This document shows positions 33,960 to 46,617 of a stretch of 64,000 bases of DNA, one piece after another; the stretch's first letter is position 1; every line of letters starts with the position of its first letter. The notes below the pieces were generated by a model. It saw only the letters and a program-made list of their open reading frames with translations. It did not search any database and was not told where the DNA came from. The DNA is from DASRDR01 sp963812945 [NCBI: uncultured Candidatus Rokubacteria bacterium] (GTDB lineage Bacteria > Methylomirabilota > Methylomirabilia > Rokubacteriales), in the NCBI GenBank assembly GCA_963812945.1, contig CAWEXD010000010.1, positions 558,001 to 622,000 of the forward strand, read 5' to 3'. The translations under genes were made by a program, and so were the position numbers.

Positions 33960-34276
33960 GCGGACGACGCCCCTCCGGTCGCCGGGGGGCCACCCACCGG
34001 CCCGGCCCGCCCGCCGAACGCTACCGGATCGCGCCGGGGATCGCCCACCGGGAGGTGGCGAGGCAGACGCTCCTGCTCGGTCCGGGTCCGGGGACGCTCT
34101 TCACCCTGAACGACGCGGGCCAGCTCGTGTGGCGGCGTCTGCAGCGGCGCCGGACGGTCAGCGAGATCGCGAGGGCCATGGCGCGGGAGTTCGGCGTCCC
34201 GCCGGCGCGCGCGGCCCGGGACGTCCGCGCCTTCCTCGCGGCGCTGGAGGCGCGGGGCTTCGTGGTCCGTGCGTAG
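33956..34276 (+). CDS. PqqD-family peptide chaperone (second copy)
   Basis: The 106-residue protein has a basic, Pro-rich 20-residue N-terminal extension. A PqqD winged helix follows: GIAHREVARQTLLLGPGPGT, LFTLNDAGQLVWRRLQRRRT and the closing ARDVRAFLAALEARGFVVRA. It overlaps both flanking glycosyltransferase genes. A second RRE in one cluster may serve a second, unseen peptide or recruit the glycosyltransferases to the first. Confidence 0.85.
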   Translation: MSGRRPSGRRGATHRPGPPAERYRIAPGIAHREVARQTLLLGPGPGTLFTLNDAGQLVWRRLQRRRTVSEIARAMAREFGVPPARAARDVRAFLAALEARGFVVRA

Positions 34277-36521
34277 GCGGATCGTCGTCCTCGGCGTCGT
34301 CAGCCACCCGTTCCCCGTCCTCGGTGGCGCCCACCTCAGCCACCTGACGCTGCTCCGCCGGCTCCGCGACGAGTTCGGCCATGCCGTGCACTCGCTGGGG
34401 AGCGCGCCGTATCGAGCCGCCTCCACCGTGCGGGGCCTGCCGGTCCGGTCGTACCGGGATACGGAGGAGCTGCGGCAGCTGATCCTGGCGCTGCGGCCGG
34501 ACGTCATGCTGTCGGCGCTGGACGCCTCCTTGGCTTGCGCGCGGGTGGCCCGTCGCTACGGCGTCCCCCACCTGGTCTCGGCCCATAGCTTCGAGCAGTG
34601 CCCGCCGACTCCGGTCGAACGGCGCCGCTGGGGGCTCCCCGAGGACGCGGCGTACCCGAGCCACGCCGCGGGGCGGGAGGTCGTTCGGGGCGCGGATCTC
34701 GTCCTGGCGAACTCCCGTTTCCTACGCGATCGCCTGAGATCCCGACACGGGGTCCGGCCGCAGGTCCTCTATCCGGAGTTTCTCCCGGACGACTTCCTGC
34801 TCTCCGAGCGACCGATGCCGGGGCCGTTCATCGCCTCCGTGTGCGGGCGCCCGTTCAAGGGCGCGTCCATCTTCCTCGAGCTGGCGCGCCGCTTCCCGTG
34901 CGAGCGCTTCCTGCTCGTCGGCCCGGTGGCGCCCGCGCTCCGGCCCCGCGTCGAGGCCACCCCGAACGTCACGGTGCTCCCGTTCGGTCCTCCGCGACGG
35001 TTCCTCCGGCTGAGCCGCATCGTCCTCGTCCCGTCGCTCTGGCCGGAGCCGTTCGGCCGGGTCGCGGTCGAGGCGATGGCCAACGGCATCCCGGTCCTCG
35101 CCAGCGCGACCGGAGGACTGCGCGAGATCGTCGGCGGCTCCCGCCTGGCGGTCCGGGAGTTCCGTCAGCCCGACGTTTGGGAGTCCCGGCTGGCGGCCCT
35201 GCTCGGCTCCCCCGATGCCTGCGCGGCCAATGCGCGCGAGGGCCGCCGCCGGGCCGCCCGATTCCTCCGCGGCGTCTCCACGCAGCGGCTCGACCGGCTG
35301 ATTCGCGAGCTCGTGCGCGAGCGGCGGCGGCCCAACTTTGGCGGCCCGCGCGTCGTTGCGCTCCGGGGGCCCGCGAAGCTTCCGACCGCCTTCTCGATGG
35401 TCAACCGCCAGTGGCTCGCCGGGCTCCCCGGCGAGCGTCGTTTCGCCGTCGCCTCCCAGGATTCGGACACGCCGGCGGCGCCGCTGGCCGACGTCACGAT
35501 CGACCACGACGTCCTGAGGGACTTCAAGACCCTCCAATGCCCCGAGACGGGCCGGCTGGTGGCGGTGCGGTTCTGGGACTTCGGGCCCTACCCGCCGGCG
35601 TGGACTCGGCTCATCGTCGAGCGATGCGACCGGCTCTGGGTCCACAGCCGCTGGATCGCGCGTCAGGCCATCGAGTCCGGCGTGCCACGCTCGCGGGTGG
35701 CCGTGGTCCCGCACGGGATCGATCCCGCCGTCTTCCGGCCCGACGGGCGCCGCCTGTCGCTCCGCACCACGAAGCCCTTCCGCTTCCTCTTCGTCGGCGC
35801 CCCGGTGCTCCGCAAGGGCATTGACGTGCTCCTCGCCGCCTTCCGCCTCGCGTTCACGCGCGCCGATCCGGTGTGCCTGGTCATCAAGTCGAATCCAACG
35901 GATCCCGCCTACCCGCACGTGGAGCACGCGGCCCAGGTACAGGCCATGGCCGCGGACCCGACCGGCCCTGAGGTCGTCCTGGTGGACCGGTTCCTGACGC
36001 CCGCGGACCTGGCGGCCCTCTACCGGGCGTGCGACGTCGGCGTGTTCCCGTACCGGGCCGAGGGCTTCTGCATGCCGATCCTCGAGGCCATGGCCTGCGG
36101 CGTCCCGTCGATCGCGCCCCGCTTCGGCGCGTGCCTGGACTTCTGCTCCGGCCGAACGTCGTACCTCATGCCCGTGCGGCGCGTGCGGGCGCCCCTCGAG
36201 CGTACCGTCGCGATCAACTCGCGTGGGGTCCGGGAAGAGGTCGCGACGGTCGACTTCTGCGAGGTGGAGATACCCACCTTGGTCGCCCACCTCCGCCAGG
36301 CGGCCACGAGCCCGCCCGGGGAGAGGCAGGCGCGGGGCCGGCGCGGCGCTCGGCTTGCCCGCGCGAGGTTCACGTGGGCAGATACGGTGCGTGCGGTCGT
36401 CCGCGAGCTGGACAGGCTCGACGAGAACAGCGTGCCGGTTCACCTGCGGCGCCGGCGCGCGGAGCTCGAGCGGCGGCGGCGCGGCCTGGCCGCGGCGTGG
36501 GCGATGTTTCAGGGGCGCTGA
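34269..36521 (+). CDS. Tandem two-domain glycosyltransferase (GT4-like)
   Basis: The 750-residue protein has two GT-B modules. Module 1 (about 1-345) shows IVVLGVVSHPFPVLGGAHLS, FIASVCGRPFKGASIFLELA and LVPSLWPEPFGRVAVEAMAN then GIPVLASATGGLREIVGG. Module 2 (about 360-680) shows FRFLFVGAPVLRKGIDVLLA and VFPYRAEGFCMPILEAMACG then VPSIAPRFGACLDF. Its second half resembles the first module of the 704-residue enzyme. It begins at a GTG inside the end of PqqD copy 2. Confidence 0.9.
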   Translation: MRRRIVVLGVVSHPFPVLGGAHLSHLTLLRRLRDEFGHAVHSLGSAPYRAASTVRGLPVRSYRDTEELRQLILALRPDVMLSALDASLACARVARRYGVPHLVSAHSFEQCPPTPVERRRWGLPEDAAYPSHAAGREVVRGADLVLANSRFLRDRLRSRHGVRPQVLYPEFLPDDFLLSERPMPGPFIASVCGRPFKGASIFLELARRFPCERFLLVGPVAPALRPRVEATPNVTVLPFGPPRRFLRLSRIVLVPSLWPEPFGRVAVEAMANGIPVLASATGGLREIVGGSRLAVREFRQPDVWESRLAALLGSPDACAANAREGRRRAARFLRGVSTQRLDRLIRELVRERRRPNFGGPRVVALRGPAKLPTAFSMVNRQWLAGLPGERRFAVASQDSDTPAAPLADVTIDHDVLRDFKTLQCPETGRLVAVRFWDFGPYPPAWTRLIVERCDRLWVHSRWIARQAIESGVPRSRVAVVPHGIDPAVFRPDGRRLSLRTTKPFRFLFVGAPVLRKGIDVLLAAFRLAFTRADPVCLVIKSNPTDPAYPHVEHAAQVQAMAADPTGPEVVLVDRFLTPADLAALYRACDVGVFPYRAEGFCMPILEAMACGVPSIAPRFGACLDFCSGRTSYLMPVRRVRAPLERTVAINSRGVREEVATVDFCEVEIPTLVAHLRQAATSPPGERQARGRRGARLARARFTWADTVRAVVRELDRLDENSVPVHLRRRRAELERRRRGLAAAWAMFQGR

Positions 36522-36524
36522 GGC

Positions 36525-37253
36525 TCAGCGCCAGGCGTGGAACACCTGCATCGTCGGCTCGATGCGACGGAGCCGCCGGAGCCACTGGCGGGGACTGAGG
36601 TACTGGCGTCCCACGAGCCGCCGTGGCACCGCCGCCTGCCGCGCCACCCGCTCGACGCGACGGAAGCCCACCCAGCGCAGCATCGCCTCGACCGCGTCGG
36701 GGTTCGGCCCCCAGAAGCTCGTGGGGTCCAGTTCCCCCCTGGGGTAGAAGCGCATCGCCGGGTACGCGCAGTCGAGCAGGTCGACGTGGGTTTCCAGGAT
36801 CAGGCGGTCGCCGGTCACGCTGAACACGCTCTGCAGGGCGCGGAGGGGGTCGGTCAGATGATAGAGCACCCCGAGAAAGAGCACCAAGTCGAAGACGCCG
36901 ACGGTCTCGGGTGACAGATCGACGACCTCGATCTCCCGCTCCTCGACCCGCGAGCCGCGGACCTGTCGCGCCAAGTCGAATCCGGCCTTGGTCCCCCAGC
37001 CCGGCCCGTTCCAGCAGAACGAATCCACCGCCAGGACGCGCCGCGCGCCCCGCCGCTCCGCCTCGAAGGAGAACAGGCCGTCCCACGCGCCGATGTCGAG
37101 GACACTCAGCCCCGTCAGGTCCTCGGGCAGACCGATGTACTGGAGCTTGTTGGGCAGGTTCGTCCGGCCGGGCGTGACGATCCCATGGCCGAGGTCGATC
37201 GAGTGCCACCACCGGACCTTCGCGACCTCCGCCCGCAGCTGATCCGGGGTCAC
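36525..37253 (-). CDS. CmoB-like class I methyltransferase
   Basis: The 242-residue protein starts with GTG. It has the segment VRWWHSIDLGHGIVTPGRTN and then SAM motif I SVLDIGAWDGLFSFEAERRG, VLAVDSFCWNGPGW, and LVLFLGVLYHLTDPLRALQS, a layout seen in Methyltransf_9/CmoB-related enzymes that act on sugars or tRNA wobble bases. Standing convergent to the glycosyltransferases and four bases after an epimerase-like gene, a sugar O-methyltransferase is plausible. Confidence 0.82.
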   Translation of the reverse strand: MTPDQLRAEVAKVRWWHSIDLGHGIVTPGRTNLPNKLQYIGLPEDLTGLSVLDIGAWDGLFSFEAERRGARRVLAVDSFCWNGPGWGTKAGFDLARQVRGSRVEEREIEVVDLSPETVGVFDLVLFLGVLYHLTDPLRALQSVFSVTGDRLILETHVDLLDCAYPAMRFYPRGELDPTSFWGPNPDAVEAMLRWVGFRRVERVARQAAVPRRLVGRQYLSPRQWLRRLRRIEPTMQVFHAWR

Positions 37254-37257
37254 GGCG

Positions 37258-38502
37258 TCAGCGGGCCACGGCTGATAGGAGCGCCCCGAGACCGCGCGAG
37301 ACCTCCATCAGCGCGCGCGCGCCGTGGTACGGATCCTTCCACTCGTGACCCTTCACGAGGCTCAGGGGGCGACCGTCCCGCCACGCGGTCACCTCGAACC
37401 AGTCGCCGCCCTCGTGGTCGATCTGGTGGGCCCATACCCAGTCGAACTGCCGGCCGAACGCGGCGAGGTATCGGGGCTCGCGGGTCCACCGGTAGGCGAC
37501 GAGGGTGGCCACGAGCAGCTCCGCCTGGTCCCACCAGCGCTTGTCCCGCCACGCGGAGGGTAGGTACCAGGCCAGCCTGGCGCTGCCCACCGGGGGTCCC
37601 CCGATGGGCACCCCTCCCCGCCGACGGTCGAAGCCATAGGTGAGGGCGTGGTCCACGAGCCCGAGCGCGCACTCGTGGACGTGCTCCGGGGGATCCCCGA
37701 GCACCTCGACGGCGCGCCCGGCGAGCCAGGCGAGCTCGGCCTCGTGACCGTAGTTGACGGCGACAACCCAGCGCCAGCGGCTGAGTCGATGCCATTCACG
37801 GTCGAAGCTGTCGTCGATCGTGCAGTGGCGGCGAGCGTCCACGCCCCGGGTGAGGACCAGGTCCAGGACGGAGCGGAGTCGCGCGGCGTGGCGCGGGTCC
37901 CGGGTGGCCTCGAGGAGCGTCGTGAATGCCTCCATGAGGTGGAGGTGCACGTTCAAGGACTTCGCGTTCCCCCCGGCCGGGAGGGGCGTCCAGCCGGCAT
38001 CGAACCGCTCGCGGAAGCCCAGGTCGCCATCGCCGGCCCGATCGACGAGGACGTCCAGTGCCCGCACCGCCCAGTCGCGCGCCCACTGGCTGTTCGCCGC
38101 GAGCCCGTACTCCGAGAGGGCGTATATGGCGAAGGCCTGACCGTAGGTGCGCTTGGCCGTGACGAGGGGCCGCCCGTCTCGTCGGACCGCCCAGACGAAG
38201 CCGCCCGAGTCCGGGTCCCACATGCGGTCGACGAGGAACCGGGCACCCTGGCCGGCCAGTTCGAGGTAGCCCTTGTCGACGAGCCCGTGCCGGTGGGCGG
38301 CGGAGAGGGTCCAGATCAGGCGTGTCTGGGGCACGAGGTACTTGTCGGTTGGACCGAGGTGCCGGCCGATCCGGTCCAGGTGAGTGATGAAGCCGCCTTC
38401 GACCTCGTCCCACGCGTGGGAGGCCCAGAACGGCAGGATGTTCTCGGCCAGCGCGGCGTCGGCCTGACGACGGATCCCGGCGAGTCGCGTGACGTCGGGC
38501 AC
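37258..38502 (-). CDS. N-acylglucosamine 2-epimerase/cellobiose epimerase-like protein
   Basis: The roughly 414-residue protein has the (alpha/alpha)6-barrel signatures of AGE-family enzymes: ILPFWASHAWDEVEGGFITH, QTRLIWTLSAAHRHG, TYGQAFAIYALSEYGLA, SLNVHLHLMEAFTTLLEATR with His, VVAVNYGHEAELAWLAG and WWDQAELLVATLVAYRW. It would isomerise a sugar at C2. The start is uncertain; GTG at 38502 gives family length, while the open frame extends to 38718. It forms an operon with the methyltransferase. Confidence 0.82.
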   Translation of the reverse strand: MPDVTRLAGIRRQADAALAENILPFWASHAWDEVEGGFITHLDRIGRHLGPTDKYLVPQTRLIWTLSAAHRHGLVDKGYLELAGQGARFLVDRMWDPDSGGFVWAVRRDGRPLVTAKRTYGQAFAIYALSEYGLAANSQWARDWAVRALDVLVDRAGDGDLGFRERFDAGWTPLPAGGNAKSLNVHLHLMEAFTTLLEATRDPRHAARLRSVLDLVLTRGVDARRHCTIDDSFDREWHRLSRWRWVVAVNYGHEAELAWLAGRAVEVLGDPPEHVHECALGLVDHALTYGFDRRRGGVPIGGPPVGSARLAWYLPSAWRDKRWWDQAELLVATLVAYRWTREPRYLAAFGRQFDWVWAHQIDHEGGDWFEVTAWRDGRPLSLVKGHEWKDPYHGARALMEVSRGLGALLSAVAR

Positions 38503-38668
38503 GGCCTCGTCCCGGGCGGCCCCGCGGCCGGCGGTCGCGCGCCACGCCCGGCTGACCGTCCCGTGAGCCTCCTCGGCCGCGCGCCGAGCCAGCACGACCG
38601 CGGCCCTCGGGAGCCGACTCGCGCGACTCACCCCCGGAGCACTCGCCTGGCCGCGGGCGGAGACGACG

Positions 38669-38788
38669 TCACCGCACCCGGGACCGAGGCGGGCACTCCT
38701 CCACGAACGCCCGGGCACCTTCCCGCGCGTCTTCCGTGAGAAAGCACGTGACGGAACCTAGGCGATCCCAGCCACGTTCCTCGCTCCC
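38669..38788 (-). pseudogene. Enoyl-CoA hydratase C-terminal fragment
   Basis: The minus strand reads WDRLGSVTCFLTEDAREGAR then AFVEECPPRSRVR before TGA, which is the typical tail of enoyl-CoA hydratase/isomerase proteins (…EDAREGARAFVEKR-like). No start or crotonase core is upstream; the next gene ends within about 20 bases. This is a leftover of a deleted fatty-acid or aromatic catabolism gene next to a FAH-family gene. Confidence 0.55.
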
Positions 38789-38806
38789 GCTCCCCGGGGC
38801 CCCCCC

Positions 38807-39724
38807 TCAGTCGAGGCGCCGCACCGGGTTCCGCAGGGTGCCGATGCCGTCGATCGTGATGCTCACGACGTCGCCCGGCGCGAGCGCCCGGTCGTCCGGC
38901 ACCAGGATGCCGGTGCCCGTCGAGAGGACGGTGCCCGCCGGGATCGGGTTGTAGCGCCCGAGCCAGTCCACCAGCTCCTCGCACCGCCGCTTCAGGTCGC
39001 CGGTCGAGGTCTGCCCCTCGAAGAGCGCGCGGCCGCCCCGCTCGATCACGCACCGGATGGTGAGCGCGTGGGCGTCGGGGACCGAGGCCGGCGTGGCGAT
39101 CACCGGGCCGAACGCGAAGCTCCCCTGGAAGATCTTCGACTGCGGAAGGAAGAGCGGGTTCTCCCGCTCGATGTCCCACGCCGAGAGGTCGTTCCCGACC
39201 GTGTAGCCGACGATCGCGCCGCCGGCCCCGATGACGACGGCCAGCTCGGCTTCCACCGCCGTCAGCTTCGAGTCGCCGCGGAGCCCGACCGCGGCGTGGC
39301 ACCCCACCGAGCGCGCCGCCGAGCCCTTGTAGAAGAGCTCCGGGCGCTCGGCCTCGTAGACGTAGTCGTAGATGCCCTTGCCCCGGTGCGCCTGGCCCGT
39401 GTCGTGCTCCGAGTAGTACTCGCGGCTCCGGCGGTACGTGATGCCCGCCCCCCACACCTCCGGCGGGTCGATCGGGGTCAAGAGGCCCGCGCCCTTGCCC
39501 TTCGGGGCCCGGTCCAGCGCGGCCCAGGCGTGACGCGGCCGGCGGGGGGCGCGGGCGAGCCGCCGGGCGAGCCGCTCGATCCCGGCGGGGGTGCGGCCGA
39601 CCGTGACGAGGTCCAGGACGGACGCCACGCCGGCGCGGGGCGCGGTGATGTCGATGACCGTGTCGCCCTCGACGACGCCCACGCGACGGCCGCCGCCGGC
39701 GATCTGGAACTGGCAGAGCTTCAT
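38807..39724 (-). CDS. Fumarylacetoacetate hydrolase-family protein
   Basis: The 305-residue protein has an N-terminal domain beginning MKLCQFQIAGGGRRVGVVEG and the FAH catalytic core: VWGAGITYRRSREYY, ELFYKG, AVEAELAVVIGAGGAIVGYT and VGNDLSAWDIE with the metal-binding Glu and Asp residues, then the late LSTGTGILVPDDRALAPGDV. The family cleaves or hydrates acylpyruvate-type compounds in aromatic catabolism; the exact substrate is unclear. The neighbouring enoyl-CoA hydratase remnant fits a catabolic setting. Confidence 0.9.
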   Translation of the reverse strand: MKLCQFQIAGGGRRVGVVEGDTVIDITAPRAGVASVLDLVTVGRTPAGIERLARRLARAPRRPRHAWAALDRAPKGKGAGLLTPIDPPEVWGAGITYRRSREYYSEHDTGQAHRGKGIYDYVYEAERPELFYKGSAARSVGCHAAVGLRGDSKLTAVEAELAVVIGAGGAIVGYTVGNDLSAWDIERENPLFLPQSKIFQGSFAFGPVIATPASVPDAHALTIRCVIERGGRALFEGQTSTGDLKRRCEELVDWLGRYNPIPAGTVLSTGTGILVPDDRALAPGDVVSITIDGIGTLRNPVRRLD

Positions 39725-39791
39725 GCGAGTCTCCTCGGAGGTCGTGAGGGGGAGCTGGAGGCGGGCGGGCCGCCCGCGGCGCCTTCCGGCG

Positions 39792-40073
39792 TCACGCGAG
39801 ACGGAACCGGCGCCGGAAGACCTCGTCCCGGGTCTTCTGGTAGAGGATCTCCCACTCCACGCTGCCTTCCGGCGCGGGGCGGGCGTAGCTCGAGAGGATC
39901 TTCCGGACCTCGGCGTCGATCGACTCCTCCACGCGCGTCTCGTCCGACAGCGTGCGGAGGATCTCGGTCCGGACGTCGTCGGGGGTCTTGAGGGCCACCA
40001 CGCCCTCCTGCGCGAGCACCTCGTCGGCGAGGCGCGCCGACAGGTGAAACAGGCGCTCGCGGCTCCACTTCAT
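39792..40073 (-). CDS. DUF507 family protein (first)
   Basis: The 93-residue, strongly charged protein runs MKWSRERLFHLSARLADEVL, TPDDVRTEILRTLSDETRVE and ESIDAEVRKILSSYARPAPE, with ILYQKTRDEVFRRR at the end, matching DUF507. The ATG overlaps the previous gene's TGA in TGATG, so the two DUF507 genes are co-translated. Function unknown; the DEE-rich helices suggest a protein- or nucleic-acid-binding role. Confidence 0.88.
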   Translation of the reverse strand: MKWSRERLFHLSARLADEVLAQEGVVALKTPDDVRTEILRTLSDETRVEESIDAEVRKILSSYARPAPEGSVEWEILYQKTRDEVFRRRFRLA

Positions 40074-40351
40074 CACAGGACGAACCCCCGGTCACGGGCG
40101 AGCTTCTCCCGGGCCTTCGCGAAGAGCTGCCGGTAGTCGAGGCCCTTGTCCCGGATGTCCCGCGCGTGCTCCTGCAGGAGCCGGCGCGCCTCGACGTCGA
40201 GCTGCTCCTCGGCCTCGAGGTTCTCCACGATCACGCGCGCGATCGCCCGCCGCACCCGCATCTCGTCCTTGGCCTCGATGAAGCGACGCACCACCAGGCG
40301 CTTGACGATGACGTCCCCGATGCGGCTCGCGATCTCGTCCCGGCCCCGCAC
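40073..40351 (-). CDS. DUF507 family protein (second)
   Basis: The 92-residue partner begins with GTG and has DVIVKRLVVRRFIEAKDEMR, RVIVENLEAEEQLDVEARRL and GLDYRQLFAKAREKLARDRG. Same family and size as the next gene. Paired DUF507 genes are a recurring arrangement. It begins one base after the preceding hypothetical gene. Confidence 0.88.
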   Translation of the reverse strand: MRGRDEIASRIGDVIVKRLVVRRFIEAKDEMRVRRAIARVIVENLEAEEQLDVEARRLLQEHARDIRDKGLDYRQLFAKAREKLARDRGFVL

Positions 40352-40352
40352 G

Positions 40353-40847
40353 CTAGTCCCCTCCGATGAAGAGATGCTCGAACGGCTCCGGCCCGTCGTC
40401 GTTCCACTCGGCCTGGGGCGCCCGGTCCGGCGGCGTGCCCTCGATGAGCCAGGATTCGGGAACCCGGTACGTCACGCGCCGCCGCGTGAACGTCTCGCCG
40501 TCGTGGTAGTAGAGCCAGCCGGCGCGGCGCCAGCCGATGTCCCGCGTCTCGACCCGCACCCGGCGCGCGTCGAGATCGAACACGGCGACCCCGTGCCCGG
40601 CCGGCGTCTCCGTGTACCGGCGATCGACGCGCGCCCGCTTGAGGGCGCCCAGGAGCCCGTCGTAGCTCGGGCTCGCGAACGGCTGCCCGTGGAAGAAGCG
40701 CTGGGCGGCGACGAGGAGCTCGGGGATGGTCTCGGGGTCGGTCTCGAGGGCGCCGATCAGCGCCGGAACCCGCCACGGGCGCGCGAGCCCGCTCACTCGG
40801 CGCTGCTTGTCGCGGAGGCTGACCCGCACGAGTCCAGGCTGTCCCAT
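40353..40847 (-). CDS. Hypothetical protein upstream of the DUF507 pair
   Basis: The 164-residue protein starts MGQPGLVRVSLRDKQRRVSG. It has a helical part (PWRVPALIGALETDPETIPE, LLVAAQRFFHGQPFA) and a beta-rich part (GHGVAVFDLDARRVRVETRD, WLYYHDGETFTRRRVTYRVP). No family is recognised. It shares a transcript with the DUF507 genes, so a common process is likely. Confidence 0.65.
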   Translation of the reverse strand: MGQPGLVRVSLRDKQRRVSGLARPWRVPALIGALETDPETIPELLVAAQRFFHGQPFASPSYDGLLGALKRARVDRRYTETPAGHGVAVFDLDARRVRVETRDIGWRRAGWLYYHDGETFTRRRVTYRVPESWLIEGTPPDRAPQAEWNDDGPEPFEHLFIGGD

Positions 40848-40937
40848 GTCGGCGCCCGCAACCCCCGTTCGAGCCTACCCACCGGCCCCGGGGGTGTCAA
40901 GGCGCGCGGGGCTCCCTCGCGTGGCGAGCGGCGCCGG

Positions 40938-41049
40938 GCTCACCACGGGACCCTCGAGCCGCGGGAGTTCATCGGACGGCCTGCGGCCTGTCGGCTCACT
41001 ACGGTGCTCTCGGTCCGCGGGAGCTGATCGGACGGCCTTCGGCCTGTGG
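40938..41049. repeat. Two imperfect 56-bp tandem repeats
   Basis: Units at 40938 and 40994 share GCTCAC.ACGG, CGCGGGAG.T.ATCGGACGGC and CTGCGGCC/CTTCGGCC ends, with a third GCTCAC at 41060. Each contains a short GGCC-loop-GGCC hairpin. They lie between the atpC end and the promoter side of the 164-residue protein gene. They may act as terminators or be a small intergenic repeat family. Confidence 0.55.
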
Positions 41050-41061
41050 CGGCCGGTGGGC

Positions 41062-41481
41062 TCACGCGTCGCCTGGCCGCCGGCCGGCGGTCTGGAGCCG
41101 GGCCCGCGCCCGGGTGAGCGCGGAGATGGCCCGATCCACGTCGGTTTCCTCGACGGACGGGGCCCGGAGCCGCTGCTCGGCCCGCTCGGCGGCGGCCCGG
41201 GCCCGCGCCGGGTCGATCTCCTCCGGGCGCTCCGCGCTCTCGGCCAGGATGGTGACGTGGTCCGGGCCGACCTCGGCGAACCCGCCGCTCACCAGGAGGT
41301 AGTGCTCCTCGCGCCCGGTCCGGTACATCACCTCGCCGGTCCCGACGAGGCTCAGGAACGGGGCGTGCCCGGGCAGGACCCCGAAGGCGCCTTCCGTCCC
41401 CGGGACCACGACCTCGTCGGCCTCGCCCGAGACGACGAGCCGCGTGGGAGTCGCCAGCTCCAGCTTGAGTCGATCCGCCAT
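41062..41481 (-). CDS. atpC: ATP synthase F1 subunit epsilon
   Basis: The 139-residue protein has the epsilon beta-sandwich: LKLELATPTRLVVSGEADEV, VPGTEGAFGVLPGHAPFLSL, GGFAEVGPDHVTILAESAER. A two-helix C-terminal domain follows (ARARAAAERAEQRLR, AISALTRARARLQ). It is the final gene of the atp set and regulates rotation and ATP hydrolysis. Confidence 0.96.
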   Translation of the reverse strand: MADRLKLELATPTRLVVSGEADEVVVPGTEGAFGVLPGHAPFLSLVGTGEVMYRTGREEHYLLVSGGFAEVGPDHVTILAESAERPEEIDPARARAAAERAEQRLRAPSVEETDVDRAISALTRARARLQTAGRRPGDA

Positions 41482-41499
41482 CGCCGCCGGCCGCTTCCG

Positions 41500-43819
<2,320 letters not shown>

Positions 43820-43840
43820 CGGGTCGGGCCGTGTCCGTCC

Positions 43841-45366
<1,526 letters not shown>

Positions 45367-45370
<4 letters not shown>

Positions 45371-45927
45371 GCCGCTCCCTCCGCTCCCTTGATGATGCGC
45401 TCTCTGAGGGCCGCCAGCTGGCCCGCGATGCTCAAGTCCAGGACCCGGCTGCCCACCTCCGCGACGAAGCCGCCGAGGAGCGCCGGGTCGACCTCCGTAT
45501 CCAGAAGAACCGTCTTGCCGAGGCGCCGCCCGAGGCGCTCGCGGAGCGCCGCCCGCTCGGCGTCGGACAGGGGCGCTGCGCTGCGGACACGCGCGCGGAT
45601 GCGCCCGCCCGCCTCGTCCACGCGCGCCCGGTAGGCGAGCAGGATCTCTCCCAGCACGTCGAGCCGCCGGCGCTGCGCGACGAGGGCCAGGAAGTTCCGC
45701 GTGAGGGGCGACACCCCCAGACGGCTCGCCACTTCCAGCACGATCGCGCGCTTGGTCGAGGCCTTCACCCAGGGTCGCAGGAGCGCGGCCCGGAGCTCCT
45801 TGTCGGCGCTGAGCAGCTGCTCGAACCCCGCCAGCTCCTCGGCCACCGGCTCGGCGCGCCGCGCCTCGCTCGCGAGCGCGTGGAGCGCCCGCGCGTAGCG
45901 GCGCGCGACGGCCGCGTCGCGCTTCAC
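45367..45927 (-). CDS. atpH: ATP synthase F1 subunit delta
   Basis: The 186-residue stator protein has an N-terminal helical domain ([40 protein letters not shown]). Its C-terminal part ends [20 protein letters not shown] then [16 protein letters not shown], as is usual for OSCP/delta. It overlaps atpF and atpA by four bases each. Confidence 0.95.
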
Positions 45928-46538
45928 GCGGGCTCGATCCGGGTCAGCGCCTCACGGACCAGACGCTGGTGGTCCTCGCCGGTGAGGCTCTTCCGGACCA
46001 GCCGCTCGGCGATCTGCGTGGCGAGCGCGCCCACCTCGGCGCGGAGCTCGGCGCGCGCGCGCCGGACGTCCTGGGCCACCTGCGCCTGGGCCGACTCCAC
46101 CAGGCGGGCCGCCTCCTGGCGCGCCTCGGCGCTCAGTCGCTCGCGCAGCTCCGCCGCCTCGCGCAGCGCCCGCTCCCGGAGGGTCTGGGCCTCCGCGTGC
46201 GCCGCCCGGATCCGCTCCTCCATCGCGACGCGCTCTCGCTGCGCGTCGTCGCGGGCTGCCTGCGCCTCCGCGAGCTGCTGCTGGATGGCGGCGGTCCGCC
46301 CCTCGAGCGCGCCCAGGAGCGGCTTGTACGTGAGCTTGTAGAGGACGATCAGGAGGAGGAGGAAGCTGATCAGCTGGACGCCCAGGGTCCAGTTGACCTC
46401 GATGAGACTCCCGCCGCCGCCCTCGGCCGCGGCCGCGGGCGCGGGCAGCGCCAGGAGGGCGACGCCGAGGGCGAGGGCCCCCGCGACCGGGATGAGGCCA
46501 CGAACGGGCAGACCCACGACCAACCGGCTCCGTGTCAT
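45924..46538 (-). CDS. atpF: ATP synthase F0 subunit b
   Basis: The 204-residue protein has an N-terminal signal-like segment ([20 protein letters not shown]) and then the membrane helix [21 protein letters not shown] long charged coiled coil follows ([20 protein letters not shown] and onward) that forms the peripheral stalk. ATG at 46538 was chosen over a start 63 bases earlier. An added N-terminal hydrophobic segment before the standard one is a little unusual. Subunits a and c are not adjacent. Confidence 0.93.
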   Translation of the reverse strand: MTRSRLVVGLPVRGLIPVAGALALGVALLALPAPAAAAEGGGGSLIEVNWTLGVQLISFLLLLIVLYKLTYKPLLGALEGRTAAIQQQLAEAQAARDDAQRERVAMEERIRAAHAEAQTLRERALREAAELRERLSAEARQEAARLVESAQAQVAQDVRRARAELRAEVGALATQIAERLVRKSLTGEDHQRLVREALTRIEPA

Positions 46539-46617
46539 GTCAGCCTCGCGGGCGGGAGACGTTGTGAAAAAAGGGGCAAGCAGCCCCCTAGGGGATACCA
46601 CGCCCTTCCAAAGAGTG

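Noticed and set aside
27235-36521. Complete lasso-peptide cluster
   Set aside because: PqqD, kinase, nucleotidyltransferase and a YxxPxL peptide are present, but no B2 transglutaminase-like protease or Asn-synthetase-like cyclase was found.
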